DNA of 64,000 nt from Paenibacillus sp. Root444D2 (GCF_001426375.1 NZ_LMEO01000050.1:1-64000), one strand, 5' to 3'. Counted from the stretch's first letter, positions 50,733-59,055 are shown. Program-made: numbers and translations. Notes: generated from the sequence alone by a model not told the origin.

Positions 50733-52427
50733 CTAATCGCCGCAAATGGCATTCTCGATGACGAAACCTACCATTTCTTGATGGCGGTAACCTTCAATTT
50801 CTTTAACACGCTTGAAATATTTATGAAACCGTTCGTTCGGGTGTCCTTCTTTTTGGTAACGTTCCACGATTCTGCCAACTAATCCAACAAGCTCCTCAGG
50901 ATCAATTCCTTCTGCAACAGGCTGAGCCGCATGTGCATTTCGACCTACTGTTTTTCCGCCAAGAAATAGATCAAATTTCTCTTTGCGGTAAACAATGCCG
51001 ATATCTTGCTGAACCGCCCCATAACAAGCCATACCACATCCATTGAACCCAATTTTCAGCTCTTTTGGCACCTCTAGATTACCAATTCGATTATGAATGG
51101 CTTCCGCATAAGGAATAGATTCACCTTTTTCCAAATTACAAAAGTCGCATGCTTTAATTTGGGCAACATCACCAATCGGAGATAACAATAATCCAAGCAC
51201 ACTTAGTTCGGAGGTAATCTGCTTAGGGTTATTGGTTTGCACACGAACAATCAATTGATGATGCGGTGAGTACTCAATATCTCCACGATCTCCAACAATC
51301 TCGCCTAAAGCACACAGTTGGGCTGCTGTTAACTTTTTATTCGCAATACCTGGGCTTACGGCAAACTCAAAGATCGATTGGGTCGCAGTCAGCTTATTGT
51401 CAAATTCAAAAGGCACCACTTCAGTCCCTTTGGATACTAGCTGCAAGGCTTCCATTGCAAGTTGTAAGGAGTTGCTAGGTGACAAATTCGGCGATGATTT
51501 CAGCAGGGACGGTTCTTTACTTTCAGTAACCTCATCATCCATGAGTTCATCATCTTCATCGAAGTCCTCCATGGATTCATCCCAATCCTGCTCATCCAAT
51601 TGTTCCAAAGCCCACGGCTCCGCCTCGGATTTCAACCTTTGATGTGGTTTAAGCGGCTGTGTTTCAGCCCCTAATGTGTATTTCCGCTGATAACCGCGTG
51701 GTGTAATCATGAGACCTTCATACAGTTTAGTTGCAGAATTACCAATAATAATGGTTGTTAACATACCAATATCGTGATTCAGCATATCGGCAAGCGTCGT
51801 CACAACAACATGCTCGCGATCTCGATAAGCACTTTTGACAATCCCAACAGGTGTTAAAGGAGAACGATGCTTTAGGAGTATGCGCTGAGTCTCAACGATT
51901 TGTCTAGTCCGTCTACCGCTTCGCGGATTATAGAGGGCAATAACGAAATCCGCCATCCCCGCTGCCTCGACCCGCTTCGCGATCAGCTCCCAGGGCGTAA
52001 GATGATCACTTAAGCTTATAGTGCATGAATCATGCATAATTGGAGCACCTAGCAGAGATCCAGCCGAATGAACAGCTGAAATGCCAGGAATCACTTCCAC
52101 TTGGACGCCATCCTCACGGGTCCAGCCTTGTTCCATCAATACCTCATAGACAAGACCGGCCATCCCATACACGCCGGCGTCTCCACTGGAAATAACGGCA
52201 ACTTTCTTACCCTGCTTGGCTTGCCGCACAGCCTCTTGCGCACGACTCACTTCTTCTGTCATACCTGTTCGAACTACTTGCTGTTCAGTTAACAGACCTG
52301 CGATAAGATCCACATAGGTGTTATATCCGATGATAACTTCACTTTCCTGAATCGCTTCCCGTGCACGCTTCGTAATATGTTCAAAACTCCCCGGCCCAAA
52401 GCCGATAATGAGCAGTTTTCCTGACAA
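50733..52427 (-). CDS. cbiH: CbiH60-type cobalt-factor III methyltransferase
   Basis: 564 residues. The N-terminal half (to about 245) is the C17 methyltransferase that contracts the ring ('LIIGFGPGSFEHITKRAREA', 'GDAGVYGMAGLVYEVL', 'SGRRTRQIVETQRILL'). After an acidic linker (about 270-310) follows a sulfite/nitrite-reductase-like domain with Cys in 'KACDFCNLEKGE' and 'GFNGCGMACYGAVQQ', four Cys suited to a [4Fe-4S] cluster. This matches CbiH60 of B. megaterium. UUG start at 52427, eight bases after AAAGGG. First gene after the cobalamin riboswitch. Confidence 0.93.
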   Translation of the reverse strand: MSGKLLIIGFGPGSFEHITKRAREAIQESEVIIGYNTYVDLIAGLLTEQQVVRTGMTEEVSRAQEAVRQAKQGKKVAVISSGDAGVYGMAGLVYEVLMEQGWTREDGVQVEVIPGISAVHSAGSLLGAPIMHDSCTISLSDHLTPWELIAKRVEAAGMADFVIALYNPRSGRRTRQIVETQRILLKHRSPLTPVGIVKSAYRDREHVVVTTLADMLNHDIGMLTTIIIGNSATKLYEGLMITPRGYQRKYTLGAETQPLKPHQRLKSEAEPWALEQLDEQDWDESMEDFDEDDELMDDEVTESKEPSLLKSSPNLSPSNSLQLAMEALQLVSKGTEVVPFEFDNKLTATQSIFEFAVSPGIANKKLTAAQLCALGEIVGDRGDIEYSPHHQLIVRVQTNNPKQITSELSVLGLLLSPIGDVAQIKACDFCNLEKGESIPYAEAIHNRIGNLEVPKELKIGFNGCGMACYGAVQQDIGIVYRKEKFDLFLGGKTVGRNAHAAQPVAEGIDPEELVGLVGRIVERYQKEGHPNERFHKYFKRVKEIEGYRHQEMVGFVIENAICGD

Positions 52428-52459
52428 TTTGTATCACCCTTTCCCATAATTACACAAAC

Positions 52460-52499
52460 AAAAAAAGCATCCCTAACATAAGTCATGTTAGAAATGCTT
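52460..52499 (-). terminator. Terminator controlled by the cobalamin riboswitch
   Basis: Minus-strand stem AAGCAT..CTAACAT with ATGTTAG..ATGCTT, followed by seven T, between the aptamer and cbiH. It is the probable off-state of the switch. Confidence 0.88.
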
Positions 52500-52579
52500 G
52501 GTAAATTACTACAGTTAATAAAACCAGAAGTAACCGCTCTCTAACACTCCCTAATTCCTCGTAGGGTTATTGTGTTGTT

Positions 52580-52760
52580 GAATTAGGCAGGTCTCCTGAC
52601 TTAATCATCCCCTTGCACCTTCCCAGGTTGTTACCCAGTGGCATGTTGCAAGGAGTTACCGTAATAACGGCGATTTTTACAGTGGCGGGTCCGTGCCGGT
52701 ATTTCACCGGTCTTCCCTTTTAACCATAAATCCGAAAGGATATATGGCACCTAATTCCAT
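52580..52760 (-). promoter_or_regulatory. Cobalamin riboswitch
   Basis: The minus strand shows AAAGGGAAGACCGGTGAAAT, the universal GCCACTG, and the B12 box read as AAGTCAGGAGACCTGCC. It precedes the ten-gene cbi operon and should switch it off when adenosylcobalamin is available. Confidence 0.96.
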
Positions 52761-52811
52761 TGATATGCAATTACGATCATCCTACCATCTATCGATAGGG
52801 TTGTCACGTAT

Positions 52812-53042
52812 TTATTCATAGATGGCCCGGTAGAGTCCTTCCATCAAACTCTGGTAACTGCTTGGATCATAGGTCATTTCGGCAAAAGAAACTTGAATGA
52901 CCTTGTTGATCGTTTTAACGATAAAAAAACTATCCTCTCCACGCTCCGGGTCAATATAGGTATAACACTCTAAGTGACTGCTTCCGGTTTTTTGACGTAA
53001 AAATTCCGTTGCTTCCGCACTCAAATTCGCATATTTAGGCAT
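52812..53042 (-). CDS. Hypothetical protein, 76 residues
   Basis: Short soluble protein starting MPKYANLSAEATEFLRQKTG, with a central beta segment ('EDSFFIVKTINKVIQVSF') and an acidic C-terminal helix. AAAGGA eight bases before the ATG at 53042 supports the start. I do not recognise the family. It lies upstream of the cobalamin riboswitch on the same strand, but the riboswitch separates it from the operon. Confidence 0.7.
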   Translation of the reverse strand: MPKYANLSAEATEFLRQKTGSSHLECYTYIDPERGEDSFFIVKTINKVIQVSFAEMTYDPSSYQSLMEGLYRAIYE

Positions 53043-53154
53043 TGTTAGATTCCTTTCCATTTAAACGACGTGATGCTATCTATTATAGCGTATTTTAACC
53101 CTTTGATTCCTATCAAACGAGAAAGTATTTCTTTAATTTTCAGAATTTTCGTAC

Positions 53155-53160
53155 TATAAT
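53155..53160 (+). promoter_or_regulatory. -10 element of the guanylate-kinase-like gene
   Basis: Perfect TATAAT 46 bases before the start codon, with a weak TTTAAT 17 bases upstream of it as -35. Confidence 0.45.
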
Positions 53161-53205
53161 GAATCTATCAAGATATCGCTTTCATTATATGAAGGAGGAA
53201 TTGAT

Positions 53206-53784
53206 ATGAGCAGTCATGAAACGAATGGATTGGTGTTTGTATTTACTGGCACAAGCGGTTCCGGTCGTAAAACAATTGCCCATCACATTGCCAAAGAACT
53301 TGGTTTCTCATCTGTCGTCTCCTACACAACTCGAACACCTAGACCCAAAGAAGTCAACGGGAAAGATTATAATTTCATCTCACGCAAAGTTTTCATCGAT
53401 TGTGACATTGCAGGTGAATTTTTTCAAACTGCTGAAATTGATGGGAATTTCTATGGGATTAAGAAAGCGGACATCGATGAAGCGCTTCGCAAAGACGGAC
53501 TTATCTATGTCATTGTGAATCGTTATGCAGCTAACCGTTTCAAGTATACATTTGGAGAAAGAGCAATCCGCTTGTTCATCTATGTCAACAAACAAACGAT
53601 CATGGAACGCATGCTTGCTCGAAACACGCCAACGGACGTCATAGACCACTACATGAACCACTACATAGAGGAAGTCTCCTACCGCAAAGATTGTGAGCAT
53701 GTTTTTGAGAATATGAATTTACAAGAAACGATCGACAAAGTAAAGGCAACCATGCTCGCTCACATGCCAACTACAACTAGTTAA
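53206..53784 (+). CDS. Diverged guanylate-kinase-like protein
   Basis: Nucleoside-monophosphate-kinase fold of 192 residues. The P-loop is GTSGSGRKT (about residues 15-23) and the GMP-binding 'VSYTTRTPRPKEVNGKDYNF' is recognisable (about 39-58), but the second half departs from true guanylate kinases: the usual 'LLEIDVQGA' segment reads 'IYVIVNRYAANRF', and the Arg-rich lid is reduced ('MERMLARNTPTDVIDHYMNH'). It may bind GMP weakly or have a regulatory role. GGAGGA precedes the ATG; monocistronic with its own terminator. Confidence 0.85.
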   Translation: MSSHETNGLVFVFTGTSGSGRKTIAHHIAKELGFSSVVSYTTRTPRPKEVNGKDYNFISRKVFIDCDIAGEFFQTAEIDGNFYGIKKADIDEALRKDGLIYVIVNRYAANRFKYTFGERAIRLFIYVNKQTIMERMLARNTPTDVIDHYMNHYIEEVSYRKDCEHVFENMNLQETIDKVKATMLAHMPTTTS

Positions 53785-53800
53785 ATGTGCTAATAACGCC

Positions 53801-53838
53801 AAGAGACCCGGTGATCGACATCACCGAGTCTCTTTTTT
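53801..53838. terminator. Terminator of the guanylate-kinase-like gene
   Basis: AAGAGAC-CCGGTGAT / ATCACCG-GTCTCTT stem with a CGAC loop and TTTTTT on the plus strand; possibly also used by the convergent gene. Confidence 0.85.
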
Positions 53839-53850
53839 ACGATCCTACAT

Positions 53851-54276
53851 TCATTTTAATGGGGCTTTTTTCCTCTTCAAGGCCACAAATCCACCTAACA
53901 GAGAAACCGGTACGATGACGACAAAACCAATCAACTCATACCATAATGGAATGCTATGATTCGTTAACATAGAATCAAATCCGATTGCAGCGCCGATGAC
54001 GCCAATAATGGCTGCATTGAAGTATTCGGCACGCTTCGCAACCTTAGCGGCGATGTATCCGCCAAGAAACGACCAGAACAAACCAACTACCAAAAGCAAG
54101 AGTAATAGGCCTACATTCGAATATATAACACTTACATCTTGCTCATCCACCGGGCGATTAGCAAAATATATACCGCCAATTAACGTAGTCGATATCAAAG
54201 TCCCTAAGTTATCGACCGCTATACCAAGCAGCACACCCAGAAAATGGAATTTTCGTTCACTTTTTTGTTCAACCAT
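53851..54276 (-). CDS. Four-helix membrane protein
   Basis: Integral membrane protein of 141 residues with four hydrophobic segments ('FLGVLLGIAVDNLGTLIST', 'VGLLLLLLVVGLFWSFLGGY', 'AAIIGVIGAAIGFD', 'LIGFVVIVPVSLLGGFVAL') and a KRKK end. Family not recognised. Start taken at MVEQKSERK (54276); a GTG at 54300 is possible but its ribosome binding site is weaker. It follows the SRPBCC gene on the same strand after about 80 bases. Confidence 0.7.
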   Translation of the reverse strand: MVEQKSERKFHFLGVLLGIAVDNLGTLISTTLIGGIYFANRPVDEQDVSVIYSNVGLLLLLLVVGLFWSFLGGYIAAKVAKRAEYFNAAIIGVIGAAIGFDSMLTNHSIPLWYELIGFVVIVPVSLLGGFVALKRKKAPLK

Positions 54277-54354
54277 AGATTCTTCTTCTCTCCTGATCAC
54301 TTCGACCTACCAGCCTTATCCATAATAACATGTGGGAGTCTTACTATCCAGTTC

Positions 54355-54831
54355 TTACCTAACAGACCTTGTAGACTGGGCTATCTCTTCAGCAATTTTC
54401 TTCACATAGTTATTGCGCATTTTAAGAAATTGAGTCATATACTTTGCTAGAAACAAGTGATCAACAATCTTCCCCAATCCTCCAAAAGGCGATGTGTAAT
54501 CGAACGTGTCTACCATCAATGTACCTTGATCTACAGTAACAAATTCATGTGTATGATGAAATCGCTTGAATGCCCCTTTTACCATTTCATCTACAAAATA
54601 ATTCGGCTTCTCCATCTCAGTAATTTGGGCAGTCAACTGCTGCTTAATACCTAAATGATAAGCTTCCCAAGTCACTGTTTCTCCATGCTCAATCAATCCC
54701 TGAGTCCTGCCTGCTATTGCTCGTTCCTTCGTATGGGAGGTCGATTTCGCATGGATATCTATACTCCTTGCCAAATCAAAACAAACCTCGATAGGTGCAT
54801 GAATAAGTAACTCCTGTCGTATAGTTGGCAT
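54355..54831 (-). CDS. SRPBCC family protein
   Basis: Helix-grip (START/Bet v1-like) protein of about 158 residues. The N terminus 'TIRQELLIHAPIEVCFDLAR' and the central 'VTWEAYHLGIKQQLTAQITE' plus 'FVDEMVKGAFKRFHHTHEF' are typical of cyclase/dehydrase-type SRPBCC proteins that bind a hydrophobic ligand. Ligand unknown. AGAGGA precedes the ATG at 54831. It begins eight bases after the metallo-hydrolase gene, so the two are probably co-transcribed. Confidence 0.85.
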   Translation of the reverse strand: MPTIRQELLIHAPIEVCFDLARSIDIHAKSTSHTKERAIAGRTQGLIEHGETVTWEAYHLGIKQQLTAQITEMEKPNYFVDEMVKGAFKRFHHTHEFVTVDQGTLMVDTFDYTSPFGGLGKIVDHLFLAKYMTQFLKMRNNYVKKIAEEIAQSTRSVR

Positions 54832-54839
54832 TGATTCCT

Positions 54840-55928
54840 CTACTTCCACCAAGCTTCTATCGGGTAATCCGCGGCGTTCACGGTAACAGTTTGACCTATT
54901 TTTGGTGTGACAATTGACACTTTGTTAACATGCGCTGCCCTTGTGGCACGTTCTACCGGATCTGTCCAATCATGCAAGGCCAGCGTGAATGCCCCCCAAT
55001 GTATCGGTATCATCAGCTTCCCTTTCACATCCATATGGGCTTGAACCGTTTCTTCTGGCATCATATGAATATCAGACCAGCGATCATCGTATTGACCGCA
55101 CTCCATCAAAGTAAGATCGAACGGACCATATTTAAGTCCAATTTCTTTGAAATGAGAGGAATACCCACTATCACCGCTGAAGAAAATGCTGGACTGCTTT
55201 CCTTTGATCACCCACGAGCACCATAGGGTAGCACCGCGATCCGTCATGCTTCTCCCCGAAAAGTGTATAGCTGGCGTACAGGCTAACGTTAAACCTTCAA
55301 ACGTTAACTCATCCCACCAATCATACTCTTCGATCTTCTCTGGCTGGACACCCCATCTGATCAGATGACCACTAACCCCAAGCGGGACTAAAAACTTGTT
55401 CACTTTATGCTTAATTTTCATGATCGTTCCATAATCCAAATGATCATAATGGTCATGTGACAAAATGACGGCATCAATCACAGGCAGCTGCTCAATTTCA
55501 AAAGGCAATCCACCGCTATATCTTCCCTTCCCTAACCATGGAAACGGAGAAGGAGCTTTCCCGAACATGGGATCTAATAAGAGGGCTTTCCCATCGATCG
55601 TTAGTAAGGAAGCCGAATGACCAAACCAGGTCACTTTTGTTTCCAGATCCTTGGTCAAATCGGGGGCTCCCATAACTAATTGCGTATTGGGACGTCGATT
55701 AGGACTGCTTTTCGCAAAATCGAGCAAGATCCCCACTGTATTCTTGAAGCCCATATTCATCATGGTAGGAACTGGATTTTCGAATTTCCCATTCAAATAT
55801 TGAGAGGATCGAGAGAAAGCCAGAGTCTTCTCCTTCGATGGTTTCCGTCCAAAAACAGGGTAAACATTCATAAATAGAACAATAACGCACACAATTCCCA
55901 CTACGATACTCGTCAATATAAATAACAA
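54840..55928 (-). CDS. Membrane-anchored MBL-fold hydrolase
   Basis: Metallo-beta-lactamase-fold hydrolase of 362 residues with an N-terminal membrane helix (about residues 2-24). The metal motif 'VILSHDHYDHLD' and later His/Asp ligands ('ACTPAIHFSGRS', 'FFSGDSGYSSHFKEIG', 'IPIHWGAFTLALHDW') match the NAPE-phospholipase-D/UlaG-like branch, often acting on phosphodiesters. Natural substrate unknown. Start is TTG 55928 after GGAGG (11 bases). The 245 bases upstream hold no other gene on this strand. Confidence 0.88.
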   Translation of the reverse strand: MLFILTSIVVGIVCVIVLFMNVYPVFGRKPSKEKTLAFSRSSQYLNGKFENPVPTMMNMGFKNTVGILLDFAKSSPNRRPNTQLVMGAPDLTKDLETKVTWFGHSASLLTIDGKALLLDPMFGKAPSPFPWLGKGRYSGGLPFEIEQLPVIDAVILSHDHYDHLDYGTIMKIKHKVNKFLVPLGVSGHLIRWGVQPEKIEEYDWWDELTFEGLTLACTPAIHFSGRSMTDRGATLWCSWVIKGKQSSIFFSGDSGYSSHFKEIGLKYGPFDLTLMECGQYDDRWSDIHMMPEETVQAHMDVKGKLMIPIHWGAFTLALHDWTDPVERATRAAHVNKVSIVTPKIGQTVTVNAADYPIEAWWK

Positions 55929-56104
55929 CTTCTATGCCGCCTCCAAGCTTAAACTTATTGGAATAGTCTTTTAATTTCTAATGAAAATAATCGACTAGAT
56001 GTATTAACGTAAATCCGCATCGTGAGGTTCCAAGAATTGATTAACAACCTCCAATCGGATTTTTTTCAAGAGTAGGGACAATAGCACAATCATTCGATTC
56101 GCCC

Positions 56105-56133
56105 AAACTTTCCTCAAAAATAGTCATAAGCTA
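56105..56133 (+). promoter_or_regulatory. Candidate sigma-K promoter
   Basis: CATAAGCTA (56125-56133) fits the sigma-K -10 CATAnnnTA, with AAAC 16 bases upstream as the -35 AC element. It lies about 40 bases before the YjcZ-type gene, whose family is made late in the mother cell. Confidence 0.4.
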
Positions 56134-56173
56134 TCTTGAAACACAAACCAATATCAGTTGGAGGTTGATTCGG

Positions 56174-56269
56174 ATGAGTTGTGGAACTGGCGTAGGTTAT
56201 ACTTCTCCAGCAGCAATCTTGGTACTGTTTATTTTGCTGGTTATCATCACTAGCGCATTTGTTTGGTAA
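56174..56269 (+). CDS. YjcZ family sporulation micro-protein
   Basis: Protein of 31 residues: a polar Gly-rich N terminus (SCGTGVGYTS) and one membrane helix (AAILVLFILLVIITSAFVW). This is the pattern of the YjcZ/YhzC family of short spore-associated proteins. GGAGG nine bases before the ATG, and a terminator just after the stop, make it a genuine gene. Role in the spore is unknown. Confidence 0.85.
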   Translation: MSCGTGVGYTSPAAILVLFILLVIITSAFVW

Positions 56270-56289
56270 TTAGAAATCAATATAGAAGG

Positions 56290-56317
56290 GCTACCTATAC
56301 TCATAGGTAGTCTTTTT
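56290..56317 (+). terminator. Terminator of the YjcZ-type gene
   Basis: CTACCTAT-ACTC-ATAGGTAG stem followed by TCTTTTT. Confidence 0.85.
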
Positions 56318-56353
56318 AACATTCCCTTCTTCATTTTAAGTCTAAAATAAACT

Positions 56354-56387
56354 AAAAAGAACGCTCTGGATAAGAGCGCCCGCTTTT
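56354..56387. terminator. Terminator after the small HTH gene
   Basis: Minus strand: GCGCTCT-TATCC-AGAGCGT stem followed by TCTTTTT. On the plus strand a weaker GCTTTTTG tail exists. Confidence 0.75.
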
Positions 56388-56408
56388 TGATATATAGGAT
56401 TACAGCCA

Positions 56409-56639
56409 TCAATTCAAAATATTAGACTCGATCGTAACCAATTCATACAAATCATTCACATCACACCCTAGGGTGTCAGCGATAGATATAGCAGACTTAA
56501 GCGGCATGATTCTTTTGTTTTCAACAAAGTCGGTAATCCGCTCTGGCTTGTAGAACAATGTTCGAGCCAGTTCACCGATAGTCATGTTGGACTCAAGTAA
56601 TCGCTCACTAAGTAGGCAGCGACCGAGCTCATATTTCAT
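56409..56639 (-). CDS. Small XRE-type HTH regulator
   Basis: Single-domain Cro/C1-type helix-turn-helix protein of 76 residues: 'NMTIGELARTLFYKPERITDFVENKR' is the DNA-binding unit and 'AISIADTLGCDVNDLYELV' the closing helices. No ligand or dimerisation domain is present. GGAGGG precedes the ATG. It starts 39 bases after the spo0A stop with no terminator between, so it is probably co-transcribed with spo0A. Target genes are unknown. Confidence 0.85.
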   Translation of the reverse strand: MKYELGRCLLSERLLESNMTIGELARTLFYKPERITDFVENKRIMPLKSAISIADTLGCDVNDLYELVTIESNILN

Positions 56640-56678
56640 TCTGATGCCCTCCGAAACATTACAAAGATTCTAACCCTC

Positions 56679-57473
56679 TCAAGAAACCTTATGCTCGATA
56701 CGAAGCTTATCGGCAACCATCGCGATGAATTCACTATTCGTCGGCTTTGATTTCGAGATATTAATCGTATAGCCAAAAATAAAGCTAATGCTGTCAATGT
56801 TGCCGCGCGTCCAAGCGACTTCAATCGCGTGTCGGATAGCCCGTTCAACGCGGCTAGGCGTAGTCTTGTACTTCTCAGCAATAGCTGGGTACAAAGTTTT
56901 GGTGATCGCGCCAAGGATTTCGATATTGTTATAAACCATAGTAATCGCTTCGCGAAGATATTGATATCCTTTAATATGCGCAGGAACGCCGATTTCATGT
57001 ATGATGCTAGTGATATTAGCATCTAAGTTTTTACCTTTAGGCATATGTACAATATTTGCACGCGACGTTGAAGTTGTTGCAGATGCTTGATTGTTGCCAA
57101 CAAGCTGGCGAATACGATTCGTTAACGTTTCCATATCAAAAGGCTTAAGAATGTAGTAAGAGGCTCCAAGTTGCACAGCTTTTTGAGTGATATTTTCTTG
57201 CCCAAAAGCGGTTAGCATGATGATTTTCGGTTGTGTGGGAAGATTCATCTCACGCATTTTTTCAAGTACACCCAGGCCATCCAAGTGAGGCATAATAATA
57301 TCTAAAATGAGTACATCCGGCAATTCACGTTGTTGTTCAAGAAAACGAAGAACTTCGTTACCGTTGTACGCCACTCCTACAATTTCCATATCCTCTTGCT
57401 CACCAATGAACTCTGATAATAAATGGGTAAACTCACGATTATCATCTGCCAGTAACACCTGAATTTTTTGCAA
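56679..57473 (-). CDS. spo0A: Sporulation master regulator Spo0A
   Basis: Response regulator that starts sporulation. Receiver domain 1-125: acidic pocket D10-D11, phosphoacceptor D58 in '[13 protein letters not shown]', T88 and K110 in 'YYILKPF'. A Thr/Ser-rich linker (about 129-140) leads to the effector domain with the recognition region '[20 protein letters not shown]' and the sigma-A contact region '[19 protein letters not shown]'. 264 residues, complete. Its promoter region has a sigma-H promoter and three 0A boxes, so it is autoregulated. Confidence 0.98.
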   Translation of the reverse strand: MQKIQVLLADDNREFTHLLSEFIGEQEDMEIVGVAYNGNEVLRFLEQQRELPDVLILDIIMPHLDGLGVLEKMREMNLPTQPKIIMLTAFGQENITQKAVQLGASYYILKPFDMETLTNRIRQLVGNNQASATTSTSRANIVHMPKGKNLDANITSIIHEIGVPAHIKGYQYLREAITMVYNNIEILGAITKTLYPAIAEKYKTTPSRVERAIRHAIEVAWTRGNIDSISFIFGYTINISKSKPTNSEFIAMVADKLRIEHKVS

Positions 57474-57540
57474 CTTAAAATCCTCCTTTAGCTACTCATA
57501 CAAGTTGGTAATTCTCTCTTAAGTATAGGTATTCGACACC

Positions 57541-57565
57541 CCAACTTAAATTCCTTCTGTCGAAT
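57541..57565 (-). promoter_or_regulatory. Sigma-H promoter of spo0A
   Basis: Minus strand: AGGAATT, a 14-base spacer and GAAT, matching the sigma-H consensus. The -10 lies inside a 0A box. Confidence 0.75.
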
Positions 57566-57640
57566 ATTATTTTTCTTTTCTTTTATTTCACTTTCTTATA
57601 TAATAATATATTTATCTTCTATTTCCAACATTTTTCGACA
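57542..57640. promoter_or_regulatory. Three 0A boxes upstream of spo0A
   Basis: TGTCGAA occurs on the minus strand at 57542-57548 and 57634-57640 and on the plus strand at 57568-57574. This is the exact Spo0A-P core site; in B. subtilis similar sites mediate autoregulation of spo0A. Confidence 0.75.
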
Positions 57641-57689
57641 AATTCACATAAAGCCGCGTTTTCCTTGTAGAATGAGGTTAAAATAAAAT

Positions 57690-57726
57690 AAAGAATCAAA
57701 GGCTTTTAGCTCGCCTTTGATTCTTT
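57690..57726. terminator. Terminator overlapping the spoIVB stop codon
   Basis: AAAGAATCAAAGGC pairs perfectly with GCCTTTGATTCTTT; the loop contains the spoIVB stop (57706-57708), so the 3' arm of the hairpin is coding. TTTATTTTA follows on the minus strand. Confidence 0.85.
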
Positions 57727-59055
57727 GTACGAAGCTCCTGATGAAGGTCTAAGGATTATACCCGAGTCCTGAAGCATCCATTCTATGAAACAACCGTAGC
57801 CACTTGTAGGATCATTCACGAATACGTGTGTGACGGCTCCAATTAACTTGCCATTCTGGATAATTGGGCTGCCGCTCATCCCTTGAACAATACCGCCTGT
57901 TTTATCTAACAACCGTGGATCAGTGATTTTAATCACCATACCTTTTGTTCCTGGAATTTCTTGTTTGGATACATGGACAACTTGAATGTCAAATTTCTCA
58001 ACCTTCTGTCCTTCCACGACCGTATAAATTTGAGCAGGCCCTTCTTTCACTTCTTCAGCAAAAGCAACAGGTATGGCTTCTTTATCCAAGCTGTGGTCAG
58101 GAGCAGCATACATTTTTCCAAAAATACCGAATGCCGTGTTCCTTTCGATATTACCAATAACTTTACTATCTTTGTACAAGGTAGCATGTTTCTCACCGGG
58201 ATCTCCATTGTGACTTTTAGAAATAGAGGTCACATTTGAGTACACAATATCGCCGTCACCAACGATGATTGGCGTTTGGGTATCCATATCCGTGATAACA
58301 TGTCCCAGTGCCCCGTACACGCCTTGATCTGGTGCGTAGAAGGTTAGAGTACCAACACCCGCAGCTGAATCTCGAATGTACAGGCCCAAGCGATACGACT
58401 TATCTACGACGTCATAGACAGGCTGCAGCTTCACAATAATCTCTTCATTGTTACGAAGGATTTTTAGCTCCAACGGTGTTTTGCTTTCTCCGGATTTGGC
58501 TACAAGATCAGCAACCTTACTAACATCCTTGGAATCTTTGCCATTGATTTTAGTAATTAAATCACCTACTTGAATTTTTGCTTCTTCACCAGGTGAAACT
58601 TTTTGGTCTTGGGCAACAGTTACTAAATGATGACCTACGACCAAAATACCGGCAGACTTAATTTTCACACCGATCGTTTGACCACCTGGGATGACTTTCA
58701 AATCCGGCACTACATTGACTTTAACTGTCTTGATGGGGATTGCACCGAACAGCTTGAGCTTCATTTCTGTTTGCCCAGAGTGATCGGATTGCAAAGAGAT
58801 GGGTTCTTTCAAATTAACTTGAAATGAGTGCTTGGCATTGCCGTTAACCTTTACAATATCCGTATCTTTTACCGTGACTTGGGCGTTGACCGGCATTGTT
58901 AGTTGGAGCTGCTTCCCCTGACCGCTGAATAAGCGAAGTTCCTGAGGGAAGGAGGCAAAGCTTTGAAAAGGCGGAGACAAACTTACCATACAAACGAAGA
59001 AGACGAGCAGGAGTCCGAACAATCTTTTTCTTTTGCTGGATTGCAATATCTTCAC
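57706..59055 (-). CDS. spoIVB: SpoIVB peptidase
   Basis: Forespore-secreted serine peptidase (family S55) that triggers pro-sigma-K processing by cutting SpoIVFA. N-terminal signal/anchor helix (about 11-33), PDZ domain (about 115-210, 'VSPGEEAKIQVGDLITKING') and catalytic domain with His in 'YGALGHVITD' and Ser396 in 'GMSGSPIIQNGKLIGAVTHV'. 449 residues, complete. spoIVB next to recN and spo0A is the standard order. Confidence 0.97.
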   Translation of the reverse strand: MKILQSSKRKRLFGLLLVFFVCMVSLSPPFQSFASFPQELRLFSGQGKQLQLTMPVNAQVTVKDTDIVKVNGNAKHSFQVNLKEPISLQSDHSGQTEMKLKLFGAIPIKTVKVNVVPDLKVIPGGQTIGVKIKSAGILVVGHHLVTVAQDQKVSPGEEAKIQVGDLITKINGKDSKDVSKVADLVAKSGESKTPLELKILRNNEEIIVKLQPVYDVVDKSYRLGLYIRDSAAGVGTLTFYAPDQGVYGALGHVITDMDTQTPIIVGDGDIVYSNVTSISKSHNGDPGEKHATLYKDSKVIGNIERNTAFGIFGKMYAAPDHSLDKEAIPVAFAEEVKEGPAQIYTVVEGQKVEKFDIQVVHVSKQEIPGTKGMVIKITDPRLLDKTGGIVQGMSGSPIIQNGKLIGAVTHVFVNDPTSGYGCFIEWMLQDSGIILRPSSGASYKESKAS

